From Pelagomonas calceolata (taxonomy: Eukaryota; Sar; Pelagophyceae; Pelagomonadales; Pelagomonadaceae), in contig CAKKNE010000003.1 of the NCBI GenBank assembly GCA_918797485.1, positions 4,402,001-4,466,000 on the forward strand: a stretch of DNA of 64,000 bases, read 5' to 3'. The translations under genes and the position numbers were made by a program. Positions 8,432 through 16,992 of this stretch are shown here, one piece after another; position 1 is the stretch's first letter, and each line of letters starts with the position of its first letter. A model generated the notes under the pieces. It was not told the DNA's origin and did not search any database. It worked only from the letters and a program-made list of their open reading frames with translations.

Positions 8432-9436
8432 TTAACCATCGCCGCACCCGAGCACGAGAGCCTCGCCGGCGTCGCCTCCACCATCCCCTCCCCGCGGCGC
8501 GCACGCCGCCGGCGCGGCCCACCAGTTGCCGCGCGCCCCGCGGACGCCCAGCAGGTCGGCGCCCAGCCGCGCGAGGTGGGCCCGCGTCAGGTTGTGCATG
8601 TTTCGCTTGCCCTTGAGGCGCGACGACCGCGAGAGGTGGTTCAGCACGGCGTAGCGCCCCCCTTCGATCGTCGACCGCGACGGCTTCGAGAGCGTCGCCG
8701 GCGGCAGGGGCGCCACGACGCACGCGCCCTCGCGGATCGTCGCCGCCAGCAGCGGCTGGTCGCGGATCGACGACCGCTTCACCGCGCGGCCGTGCGCCGG
8801 GATGGCCGCAGCGACGCGGGCGCCCCACGCGCGCAGGCACCGCGCCGACCGCGTCCGGTGGGCGAAGAAGACGCCGCCGTGGTACGGCTCGCGCAGCAGC
8901 CGCGTCCTGTCGTGCGCGTCGGCCGTGACGGCGGCCTCGTCGTAGGCCGCGAGCGTCGTCGCGGGGTCCCGGAACGCGGCGAGCGCCGCGGCGACGAGCG
9001 GCCCGACTGGGGCCCCCGCGACGACGTCCACGTCGACGTACCACACGACGTCCTCGCGAACCACGTCCAGCAGCCGCATCTTCAGTTGCTTGTAGAGGAT
9101 CGACGCGCCCTGCTGGCAGCGCGGCTCGACGCGCACCGGCACCTGCGCGGGCGGTCGCGATGGCTTCGCGGCGCGTCGGCGACACTCCAAGCCGAAGAGA
9201 CCGCCCCGTTCCGCGCGGACCGCCGCCACGGTCGTCGTCGCCGGCGCGCACGCCGGCCGGTCCGTGAGCGCGTATATCGCGCCCGCGAAGGCGCCAGGCC
9301 CCCGAAGGCTCCGGACGCACATGCCGAACAGCGCTTCTCCCGCCAACCGGCCGCAGGCGACCACCGCAACGGCGACGCTGGGCTCCGGAGTTGCCGCCGC
9401 GGCCGCGCCCATGATGGCCGCCGCGAGGAGGCGCAT
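8432..9436 (-). CDS. GT-A-fold nucleotide-sugar glycosyltransferase-like protein
   Basis: 334 residues from the ATG at 9436 (MRLLAAAIMGAAAAATPEP, signal peptide or anchor); the frame is open further upstream but without an ATG. VAVAVVACGRLAGEALFGMC is a GT-A-type first strand, VVWYVDVDVVAG carries a DxD-like metal/nucleotide-sugar motif near residue 150, and GGVFFAHRTRSAR plus IRDQPLLAATI resemble the acceptor-side and (W/R)DQ segments of Golgi nucleotide-diphospho-sugar transferases. Probably secretory-pathway glycan synthesis; donor and linkage unknown. No intron needed. A MITE abuts its 3' end. Confidence 0.6.
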   Translation of the reverse strand: MRLLAAAIMGAAAAATPEPSVAVAVVACGRLAGEALFGMCVRSLRGPGAFAGAIYALTDRPACAPATTTVAAVRAERGGLFGLECRRRAAKPSRPPAQVPVRVEPRCQQGASILYKQLKMRLLDVVREDVVWYVDVDVVAGAPVGPLVAAALAAFRDPATTLAAYDEAAVTADAHDRTRLLREPYHGGVFFAHRTRSARCLRAWGARVAAAIPAHGRAVKRSSIRDQPLLAATIREGACVVAPLPPATLSKPSRSTIEGGRYAVLNHLSRSSRLKGKRNMHNLTRAHLARLGADLLGVRGARGNWWAAPAACAPRGGDGGGDAGEALVLGCGDG

Positions 9437-10056
9437 CCGGCAGCACTCCGAGGCTGCCCCGGTCAAGCAGCGGTCGCTGCAAGGGGCGCGGCGGTGGCGT
9501 GATCAACTTAGCGCGACGACGACAGGTACAAATATTTAAAAATGCAAAGCTTGCCAGGAATCCTGGGCCCCCAGCGCCGTGGCATAGGCTGCTCTCAACA
9601 AGGTACTATAAGACTTAGTATAGTACCTCTTGCTCTCAACCCGCACGCGACCTAAGGAAGGCAAGTGGTACTAAATATATTAGTACCCCTTGAGGAAGGG
9701 ATGTCTTGTGTTTTTGATTTTATTTTTTTATTTGTGTCTTACCGAAGCGGGGGATAGCTCCCTGGATCCAACTGTACTTGACATCAAAAATCAGACTGCA
9801 GTTCCCAGTGGTGGTTTGCAAGGACCTCAACGCTGGAATTTTGGTGTCATTACAACAGCAACAGAAATGGGGCTTAGTACTCGACCTACCAAAAATGCAA
9901 GCTACCTTTAGTACAATCAGCTGAGGCTGTTGGTATCTCCGTGACACATTGACACCCGAGAGACCTAGCTACAACAGCTGCATTGTGCACTTGCTGCACC
10001 CAGCTCATTAGATTCAAGCACATACCAAGCTAATATCGCTGAATCCAGTGAATACT
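9437..10056. other. AT-richer spacer with GGTAC hairpins
   Basis: No gene recognised. Two hairpins built on GGTAC: 9602-9627 (GGTACTATA, loop, TATAGTACC) and 9667-9687 (GGTACTAA, loop, TTAGTACC). A 73-codon plus frame at 9690-9911 has no domain and is not called. Confidence 0.45.
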
Positions 10057-10093
10057 TACGGTACGGTACCTACGGTACCGTACCTACGGTACC
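10057..10093. repeat. GGTACC palindrome array upstream of glycosyltransferase start
   Basis: Tandem alternation of TACGGTACC and GTACC units, strongly self-complementary, ending 9 bp before the ATG at 10102. Likely promoter or 5'UTR sequence; function inferred only from position. Confidence 0.6.
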
Positions 10094-10101
10094 ATACACG
10101 T

Positions 10102-11378
10102 ATGATGCGCGCATGGAAGGCTGCCATGGCGCCGATGATGGCGGTGGTGGCGGTGGCGGCGGCGGGCCGCGCGACGCACGCTGCTCGGCGGCGGCGCGAC
10201 GGTCGACGCGGGCCGCACAAGCGGACGGCTGCCCGCGACGTTTCACCTCGGCCAGCGCGCGAGCGGCAGTCCAACAGCTGGGCATGTTCTGAGGTGACAC
10301 AGCCACCGCGCCGCCGCGCGCTGCTACGCGCCATCGTCTTCGAACGCGACGGAGCGCGGCAGCTGCGAGCCTGGGTAGCGCACATGGCACGCGCGCTTCG
10401 ATACGATGAGCTCGTGCTCATCGACCACAATGGCGCCGACGAGGAGACGATTCAGGTGCTCCGCGACGCTACCGTCAAGGGTGCGCATCGCTGGCGCTGC
10501 GACGGACCGTTTTTGTTCAAGGCGCCCCCGCGCGCGGAAAGCATAAATCCACGAGGTGTCTTCAATCGCGCGGTGGGCGTCGTCAGATTCCAGCTGTTCG
10601 TTCCGCGCAGGCGGCCATGTGGTCGCACGTTGCGCGCGCGTACAACGCCACTTCCGACTACATCTTCCCGCTCGACGTTGACGAGCTGCTCATGACGGTC
10701 TCGCACGGCGGCGTGCGCCGACAATTCTCGGACAGGACGGAGTTGAGCGCGGGCACGCGTGTCGAATGGTCGCGAACTACGCTGGTCGAGGCTCTCTCAC
10801 GTCTCGATCGCTCGGGCCGTCCGTTTAAGAGTTACCTCGCGTCGGCGATCCCCGTCGATTGCCCGGGCGCTGGCATCGCGGCGGATGCGCGATGCCCGCT
10901 ACGCTATGCGTCGAACTTTGTGCAGAACTGCTACAGCAAAGTCTTCGCGCGCGGTGCAGAATGGCGATTCACTGATACCGGCAATCATTACGGCGGCACA
11001 GTCGCCACGGGACCGCTCACGCACAGCGACTGCGGCGAGGGCCGGGGCGGCTTTGGGGATGACCGGATCTGGAAAACGTACGCTTCGTCTGACCTTGCGG
11101 TGCTCCACGTACAATTTGTCTCGATCCGTGGCTGGCTCGAGCACTACATTCGAGGGGCGACGACATACAACTACACGCGACGCGACGTCAACTGCGACAC
11201 CGTCGGGCGCGGCCGCCACTACTGCAAAGTCATTCGCGAAATCCGCGCCACGGGGCTCGACTGGAATCGCCTGGTGCTGGCGTACCATCGCTTTGGCTGC
11301 CCACGCCCCATCAGGCACCATGCACGCCTCCGCGTGCCGCTCGATGTAGTCCAGCAGAAGGCGTGCGTTGGCGCCTAG
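10102..11378 (+). CDS. Glycosyltransferase-like protein (GT92/GT2-like, DxDE motif)
   Basis: Exons 10102-10572 and 10611-11378, phase 0, around a 38-bp GT-AG intron; 412 residues. MMRAWKAAMAPMMAVVAVAA looks like a signal or anchor. ALLRAIVFERDGARQLRAWV then YDELVLIDHNGADE is the N-terminal strand pattern of DUF23/GT92-type enzymes. The splice yields NRAAAMWSHVARAYNATSDY and IFPLDVDELLM, the family's DxDE motif, followed by KSYLASA and a Cys-rich C-terminus ending in a HVQF-RG-LEH-Y pattern. Probably Golgi. The alternative to the 38-bp intron is a frameshift, but the join restores a family-like stretch. ATG chosen because the upstream open frame lies in the GGTACC array. Confidence 0.6.
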
Positions 11379-11895
11379 AAATAATCTAGCCGGAAATTTG
11401 GGTCTTTGGTGCCGGCCAGCGTCGTATCACGACCTAAGTTAGAGACTCTGGCTGCGTGTGTGCGTCATTTTGGTGGTGCGTCAGTTGTCGCGGATGCTGT
11501 TCTCGCAGTCATCGTGACGACGCCAGGCCCAACTGCGTCGCCGTTGCGTGGCTCGGACCGCAAATCGGATCGAGCTCAACGTCCAGCAGCCCCGCGGCTC
11601 GAGACAATTAGACGTCTAGACGCATAGGGGGTGAAGTTATCTGGGTAGGAGGTAACTTCAGAGTAGGGGTTTCTTTAGCCAAGTTGAACGGGCGCCGCCG
11701 TGTCTAACGGTTCTAGTTAACATCACGATGGTGTCTGGTGTCCCCCCCCCCCTGTTCTAACCTGGACAACATCCGAGTCGTCTAAGTGCGCCGGGGTCTC
11801 ACTGACTCTCAGGCTACCTACCAGTAGGCTAGTTAGATGGTAAGTGGAAAGTAATGCGCGCGGGAGGAGGGGGGAGGAGGAAGGCGCGACACCCT
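11379..11895. other. Spacer between convergent genes
   Basis: About 520 bp, mixed GC. A small inverted repeat TGAAGTTA...TAACTTCA at about 11631-11661 is the only structure noted. No gene recognised. Confidence 0.3.
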
Positions 11896-14800
11896 CTATT
11901 CATCGGCCTCCGGAGGAGCCGGCGCCGGCGCCCCGCCAGTAGAGAACCGCTCCGCCCGCGCCTTCCGTCGCGCCTCGGCCGTCGCGGCGGCGGCGGCGGC
12001 GGGCGCCGGTGTCGGTGCCGCCGCCGGCGCGGCGGCGGCGGGCGCCGCGGCGATCTTCTGCTTCGCGGCCGCGTTCGCCTTCTGGAGCGAGAGGAGCTTG
12101 GCGCGGAGCGCGGCGGCCTCGCTCTGCTTCTTCGAGGCGGCGGCGGCGGGCTTCGCGGCGGCCGGCGCGGCGGCCGCCTTCTTCGCCTTCTTCTTGGGCT
12201 GGGCGGCCGCCGGCGCCGGGGCCGCCGCCTCGGCCGCGGGCGCCGGGCGCTTCTTCTTCGCCGAGGCCGGCGCGGGCGCGGGCGCCGCGGCGGCGGGCGG
12301 CGGCGGCAGGAAGGGCGGCGCGAGCGGCGAGAGCATCGGGACGGGCGGCGGCGCCGCGGCGGCGGCGGCGGCGGGGCGCTTCTTCTTCTGCGACGCCGGC
12401 GCCGGCGCCGCGGCCGGCGCGGCCGCGGCGGCGGCGGGGCGCTTCTTCTTCTGCGACGCCGGCGCCGGCGCCGCGGCCGGCTTCTTTTTCTGAGCCGCCG
12501 GCGCGGAGGCGGCCGGCTTCTTCGGCGCCGGCGCCGGCGCGGCGGCGGGGGGCGCCGCGCGCGCGGGCGACGCCATCGTCGCGACCTTGCCCTCGAGGGC
12601 CTGCGTCTGGGCCTTGTACTGGCGCAGCATGCCCGCCGCTTTCCTGACTTTCGCCTCGGCGCGCACGACCTCGTCCCTCAAGGCGCGCGCGGCGGCGTCG
12701 GCGGCGGACGCGCGGTCCTCCAGCAACCGCGCCCGCCGCGCCGCCTCGTCGAGGGCCCGCCGGTTGAGCGCCTCCGCGCGCTTGTCCCGCAGGAAGCGCT
12801 GGGCCGAGCGCGCCGCGTCGCGCGCCCAGGCCGCGTCCAGCGCTTTGCAGCGGTTCTTCTCGTCCCGCGCGTCGGCGGCCGCCTGCGACGCGCGCGTCCG
12901 CAGGTCGCCGCACTGGTCCTCGGCCTTCCGGAGCGCTTCCTCCACCCTCCGGTGCTCGTCGGCGTCGACGCGCGTCGCGCCGCCGGCGACGAGCGCGTCG
13001 ACGCGCCGGCGCCAGGCCGCCGCGTCGCGCTCCGCCGCCTGCCGCGCCTTCTCGGCGCCCTCGGCGCGCGCCCGCAGGTCCGAGAGCTGCCGGTCGCGCG
13101 GGTCCGCGACCGCGGCCCGCAGCCGCCGCAGTTCGTTCCGCAGGCCGTCGGCGGCGGCGCGCTGGCCCGACGCCTCCGCGCGCAGCGTCGCGTTCGACTC
13201 CCGCAGTAAGGAAAGCTGCTGCGCGGCCGCGCGGCGCCGCTGCTCCGCGTCCCCGCCCAGCCCCTCGTTCGCCGCGCCGTCCCGCGCGCGCAGCAGCGCG
13301 TCGCGCTCGGCGCGCGCCGCCGCGCACGCCTCCTCCGCCGACGCCGCGCGCGCCGCGTCCCGCCGCCGCCCGCGCGCCTCGACGGCGAGCTTGGCCTCCG
13401 CCAGCTCCTTCTCCCGCCGCACGAAGACCACGACCTCCCGCAGCTCCGCGAGCCGCGCGTCCGCGTCGAGCGCCGGCGCCGCCGCGTCCGCCGCCGCGCC
13501 GTCGGCCCGCCGGCGCTGCAGCCGCTCGACCGTCTGCGCCGCGAGGCTCACTTGCGCGTGCAGCAGCTCGTTCTGGCGTTCCAACGCCGCGCACCGCTTG
13601 GCGACCTCCTCGTCGGCGCGCATGCCGCGCGCGGCCGGGGCCGCGGCGGCGGGCGCCGCGCCCCGCAGCCCCTCGCACTCCGCGACGGCCGCGCGGCAGG
13701 CGGCGACCGAGGCGTTCAGGGCTTGGACGTGCGCCGCGTGCAGGCCCAGCTCGCGCTCGTACGCGTCGCGCGCCGACGCCGCGGCCTGCTGCGCCCGCTC
13801 GCTCTCCGCCGTGGCGGCGTCGCGCTGCCGCGCGCCGTCGTCCCGCGCGCGGATCAGGTCGTCCCGCCGCGCCTCCGCCGCGTCGCGCGCCTCGCGCGCC
13901 GTCGCCAGCTCCGCCCTCGCCTCCGCGAGCCGCTCCTCGAGCCGCGCGTTCTCGCCGGCCTCGTTGCGCTCCTTCTCTCGCAGGTTATCGATCGTGGCGC
14001 GCAGCTCCTGGCGCTCGCGCGCCGTCGTCTCGCGCAGAGCCTCGGCCGTCGCCGTCGCCTCGGCCAGCGCCGCCTCGTGGCTCTCGGCGATGCGGCGGAA
14101 CGTCTCCGCGTGGCCGCGCTCCGCGTCCCGGGACGCCACGGCCGCGTCCAACTCGACGCGCAGCTGCGCCGCGTCCTGGCGCAGGACCGAGGCCAGGGCC
14201 AACTCGTCCGGACTGGCGGCGTCCCGTTCTTCGAGCAGCGGCCGCGGCGACGGCGGCCGCGGTCTCGCGTCTCGGAGCTGGCCCTCGAGGGCCTCGGCCC
14301 GGGCGGCGGCCGCGGCGGCGGCCTCTCTCGCTTGCGCCGCCCGGCCGTCCGCCTCCTTGGCCTCCGACCGGGCCGCCGCCGCGTCGGCCGTGAGCGCCGC
14401 CGCCGCGACGCGGTGCGCTTCGTGCGCTGCTGCCAGCTCGTCGCGGCACGCCGCCAGTCTCGCTTCCGCGGAGGCGAGTCGCTCGGACGTCGCCGTGTCG
14501 TCGGCCTCCCTCGTGGCGCCCAGCGCGGCCTCGAGGCGCTCCAGCCCGCTCAACGCGTCCACGAGCCTGGCGTTCTCCGCCGTCAGCGATCGAACTCGCG
14601 CCGCCGCGTTGTCGGCCGCCGCGCGCTCGGCCTCGCGCCGCGCGTCGGCGCGCGCCGCCTCCTCGGACCTGAGGGCCGCGGCGCGCCGCGCGCTCCGAGC
14701 GTCCTCCTCCGCGGTTTGCGCGGCCAGCTCCGCCGCCTCGATGCGCGACGCCTTTTGCCGCGCATCCGCTAAGGCCGTCTGCTCGCCGCGCCGCGCGTCG

Positions 14801-16671
14801 TTCAGGGCACCTTCGAGCCGCCGCGAGCGCCCCCGTTCAAAGTCGAGGTCCGCCCGCGACCGCGCCTCCGCGCCCCTCGCCTCGGCCGCGTCCCGCTTGG
14901 CCGCCTCCTCGGCGTCGCGCGCCATGGTCTTGGCCTGCGCGGCGAGCTGCGCCTCCCGCCGAAACAGCTCGGCGTCCGCCCGGAGCTCGACGACGGCGTC
15001 GCTCGACGACGGCGGCCGCGCCGGCACGAGCTCCGCCGCCGCCGACGCGGGGTCGCGCAGCCGGCGCGCCTGGTCCCGGAACTGGTCTCGCTCGGCCACG
15101 AGCGCCCGCACCATGGCGTCCTGCGACTCGCGCGACCGCTTGAGCGCCTCGAGCTCCTCGAGCGTGGCCTCGAGCACGCCCGAGTCGACCTGGTCCTTGG
15201 CCGCTTCGACGTCCTGCGACAGCGACCGCACGACCCGCAGGAGTTGCTCGTTCCGCAGCTGCAGCTCGTCCACGTCCGCGAACGCCACGAGGTGCTCCTC
15301 CGCGTCGCCGCCCGCCTCGTTCTTGCGCGCCTTCTTCGGGCCCGCCTTCAGCAGCGCGCGCACCTGCGCCGCCAGGTCGCGCCGCGTCGCCTCGAGCGCC
15401 TCCCGCTCCGCCTCGGCGGACGCCGCCCGCGCGCGGCACGCGTCGCGCTCCGCCCGCGCGCCGTCGCGCTCCCGCTCCAGCGCGTGGTGCTTCAGCGCGA
15501 GCGCGTCGTAGGCCTTGACGGCGTCCTTGCGCGCCGCGACCTCGCGCTCGAAGACCGACGCCTTCTTCTCGATCTCGCGGCCGACCCGCTCCAGGTAGAG
15601 CTCGTTCCGCCGCAGCTCGGCCTTGGCCGCCTCGGCGGCGCGCTCCGCGTCCGCGGCGCGCCGGTAGAAGCGCGCCGCGCCGGCGTCGCTGCCCCGCGGC
15701 TCGCTCAGGGCGCGCTCGGCGTCGTCGGCGCGCTTCCGCTGCGCCTCCGCGTCGGCGTGCGCCTCGGCGAGGCGCGCGTCGGCGGCCTCCCGCGCCTCGG
15801 CCAGCAAATCGTCGCACTCGCGCTTCACGGCCGCGACCTGCTCCTCGAGCCGCCGCGCCGCGGCCGCCTCGCGCTCCGCCGCGGCCGCCGCCCGCTCCGC
15901 GTGCTTCCGCGCGTCGCGCTCGTGCGCGTCGCCCTCGTCGACCAGGGCCACGCTCAATCGCTTCTCGGCCACCAGGTCGGCCTCGAGCGCCGCGCGGTCG
16001 CGCGCGGCCGCGCCGCGCGCGTCCCGCAGGCGCGCCTCGGCGGCCGTCTGCGCGCGCTCCGCCGCCGCGCGGCGCTCCTCGCTCGCTTCGAGGAGGTGCG
16101 CCTTGGACGCCGCGTCGCCCCGCGCCTCGTCCCGCGCGCGCTCCGCGGCCGCCAGCGCCCGGGAGGCCTCGCCGCGGGAGTCCCGCAGCTCCTGCGACCG
16201 CTGGTCCAGTTCGTCCTTGAGCCACGCGGCGTGGCCCTCGAGGGCCTCGCGCTCCCGCGCCCACCGCTCCCGCTCGAGCGTCGACGCCCGCGCCTGCGAC
16301 TCCGCCCGCGCGCACTTCTCCGTGTTCTCTCGCGCCTCCTTCCTCGCGTCCGCGAGCGCCCGCTGCGCGTCCGCCGACGCCGCGGCGAGCTCGGCGGCCC
16401 GCAGCTCCGCGCGATCGGCGCGCTCGGCGTTCGCCCGCCGCGCGCCGTCGAGGCGCGCCGCGTCGCGCTCCGCGGCGGCCCGGCGCTCCTCCGCGTCCGC
16501 CGCGCCGCGCTGGGCGCTCGTGAGGCTGAGCGTGAGCTTCGCCAGGCCGCTTTCGTGCTCGGCCGCCGCGGTCCGCAGTTCGTCGCGCTCGGCGGTCGCG
16601 GCCTCGAGCGCCTCGCTCAATTTCATAAACCGCTGCTCCACATCGTGAAACAGGGCGGGGGCGCTCGCCAT
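11896..16671 (-). CDS. TPR/Mlp1/NUA-like nuclear-pore basket coiled-coil protein
   Basis: 1591 residues from the ATG at 16671 (MASAPALFHDVEQRF). Residues about 10-1360 are almost continuous coiled coil. Family landmarks include VDELQLRNEQLLRVVRSLSQ (about 470; TPR/Mlp proteins have LQ.+N..LL..VR.LS) and LREVVVFVRREKELAEAKL (about 1080; compare the LR..+..RREKE+AE segment of animal TPR and plant NUA), then LLRESNATLRAEA. The tail (about 1367-1591) is low-complexity Ala/Pro/Lys with repeated QKKKRPAAA-like blocks and ends in a basic RRKARAERFSTGG stretch. Such proteins form the nuclear basket and act in mRNA export and chromatin tethering. It is shorter than animal or plant homologues. The frame stays open upstream to 17094 but overlaps the divergent helicase start. 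Confidence 0.75.
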   Translation of the reverse strand: MASAPALFHDVEQRFMKLSEALEAATAERDELRTAAAEHESGLAKLTLSLTSAQRGAADAEERRAAAERDAARLDGARRANAERADRAELRAAELAAASADAQRALADARKEARENTEKCARAESQARASTLERERWAREREALEGHAAWLKDELDQRSQELRDSRGEASRALAAAERARDEARGDAASKAHLLEASEERRAAAERAQTAAEARLRDARGAAARDRAALEADLVAEKRLSVALVDEGDAHERDARKHAERAAAAAEREAAAARRLEEQVAAVKRECDDLLAEAREAADARLAEAHADAEAQRKRADDAERALSEPRGSDAGAARFYRRAADAERAAEAAKAELRRNELYLERVGREIEKKASVFEREVAARKDAVKAYDALALKHHALERERDGARAERDACRARAASAEAEREALEATRRDLAAQVRALLKAGPKKARKNEAGGDAEEHLVAFADVDELQLRNEQLLRVVRSLSQDVEAAKDQVDSGVLEATLEELEALKRSRESQDAMVRALVAERDQFRDQARRLRDPASAAAELVPARPPSSSDAVVELRADAELFRREAQLAAQAKTMARDAEEAAKRDAAEARGAEARSRADLDFERGRSRRLEGALNDARRGEQTALADARQKASRIEAAELAAQTAEEDARSARRAAALRSEEAARADARREAERAAADNAAARVRSLTAENARLVDALSGLERLEAALGATREADDTATSERLASAEARLAACRDELAAAHEAHRVAAAALTADAAAARSEAKEADGRAAQAREAAAAAAARAEALEGQLRDARPRPPSPRPLLEERDAASPDELALASVLRQDAAQLRVELDAAVASRDAERGHAETFRRIAESHEAALAEATATAEALRETTARERQELRATIDNLREKERNEAGENARLEERLAEARAELATAREARDAAEARRDDLIRARDDGARQRDAATAESERAQQAAASARDAYERELGLHAAHVQALNASVAACRAAVAECEGLRGAAPAAAAPAARGMRADEEVAKRCAALERQNELLHAQVSLAAQTVERLQRRRADGAAADAAAPALDADARLAELREVVVFVRREKELAEAKLAVEARGRRRDAARAASAEEACAAARAERDALLRARDGAANEGLGGDAEQRRRAAAQQLSLLRESNATLRAEASGQRAAADGLRNELRRLRAAVADPRDRQLSDLRARAEGAEKARQAAERDAAAWRRRVDALVAGGATRVDADEHRRVEEALRKAEDQCGDLRTRASQAAADARDEKNRCKALDAAWARDAARSAQRFLRDKRAEALNRRALDEAARRARLLEDRASAADAAARALRDEVVRAEAKVRKAAGMLRQYKAQTQALEGKVATMASPARAAPPAAAPAPAPKKPAASAPAAQKKKPAAAPAPASQKKKRPAAAAAAPAAAPAPASQKKKRPAAAAAAAPPPVPMLSPLAPPFLPPPPAAAAPAPAPASAKKKRPAPAAEAAAPAPAAAQPKKKAKKAAAAPAAAKPAAAASKKQSEAAALRAKLLSLQKANAAAKQKIAAAPAAAAPAAAPTPAPAAAAAATAEARRKARAERFSTGGAPAPAPPEADE

Positions 16672-16992
16672 GGTTGTCGTCCTGGATCGAAACCCGCCTG
16701 CCCTCGGCACAAGGGGGCTTTGCTCCTGCCTATCCTCAATAGAACCGGGCCGAGCTTCCCCCTGCTTGCTTGCTTGCTTGCTCTCTCTCTCTCGCTGCTT
16801 ACCCAAACCCGCTTGCGTTGCCGCGCCGCGCCGCGTTGTCCCTAGAGTCTTAAGGTCGCTAGCCCATTTCTCCTTTTTGAGGTTGCAGCTGTTTATGCCC
16901 CATGCTCGGCGCAAGTGAAGCAGGTTTGGTGAGCAGGGAGCGAGAGAAGCAGCGCACCACAACCAATACGTCTTTTTGAACTTGCGGTGCCG
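16672..16992. promoter_or_regulatory. Bidirectional promoter region, nucleoporin / helicase
   Basis: 321 bp between two divergent start codons. Holds CTTGCTTGCTTGCTTGCTCT followed by a CT run at about 16768-16795. Both products are nuclear, so shared control is plausible but inferred. Confidence 0.45.

Noticed and set aside
12587-15511. 974-codon plus-strand open frame rich in Ser/Arg/Ala
   Set aside because: It is the antisense shadow of the coiled-coil nucleoporin gene: high GC at third positions removes stops on the other strand, and it has no domain.
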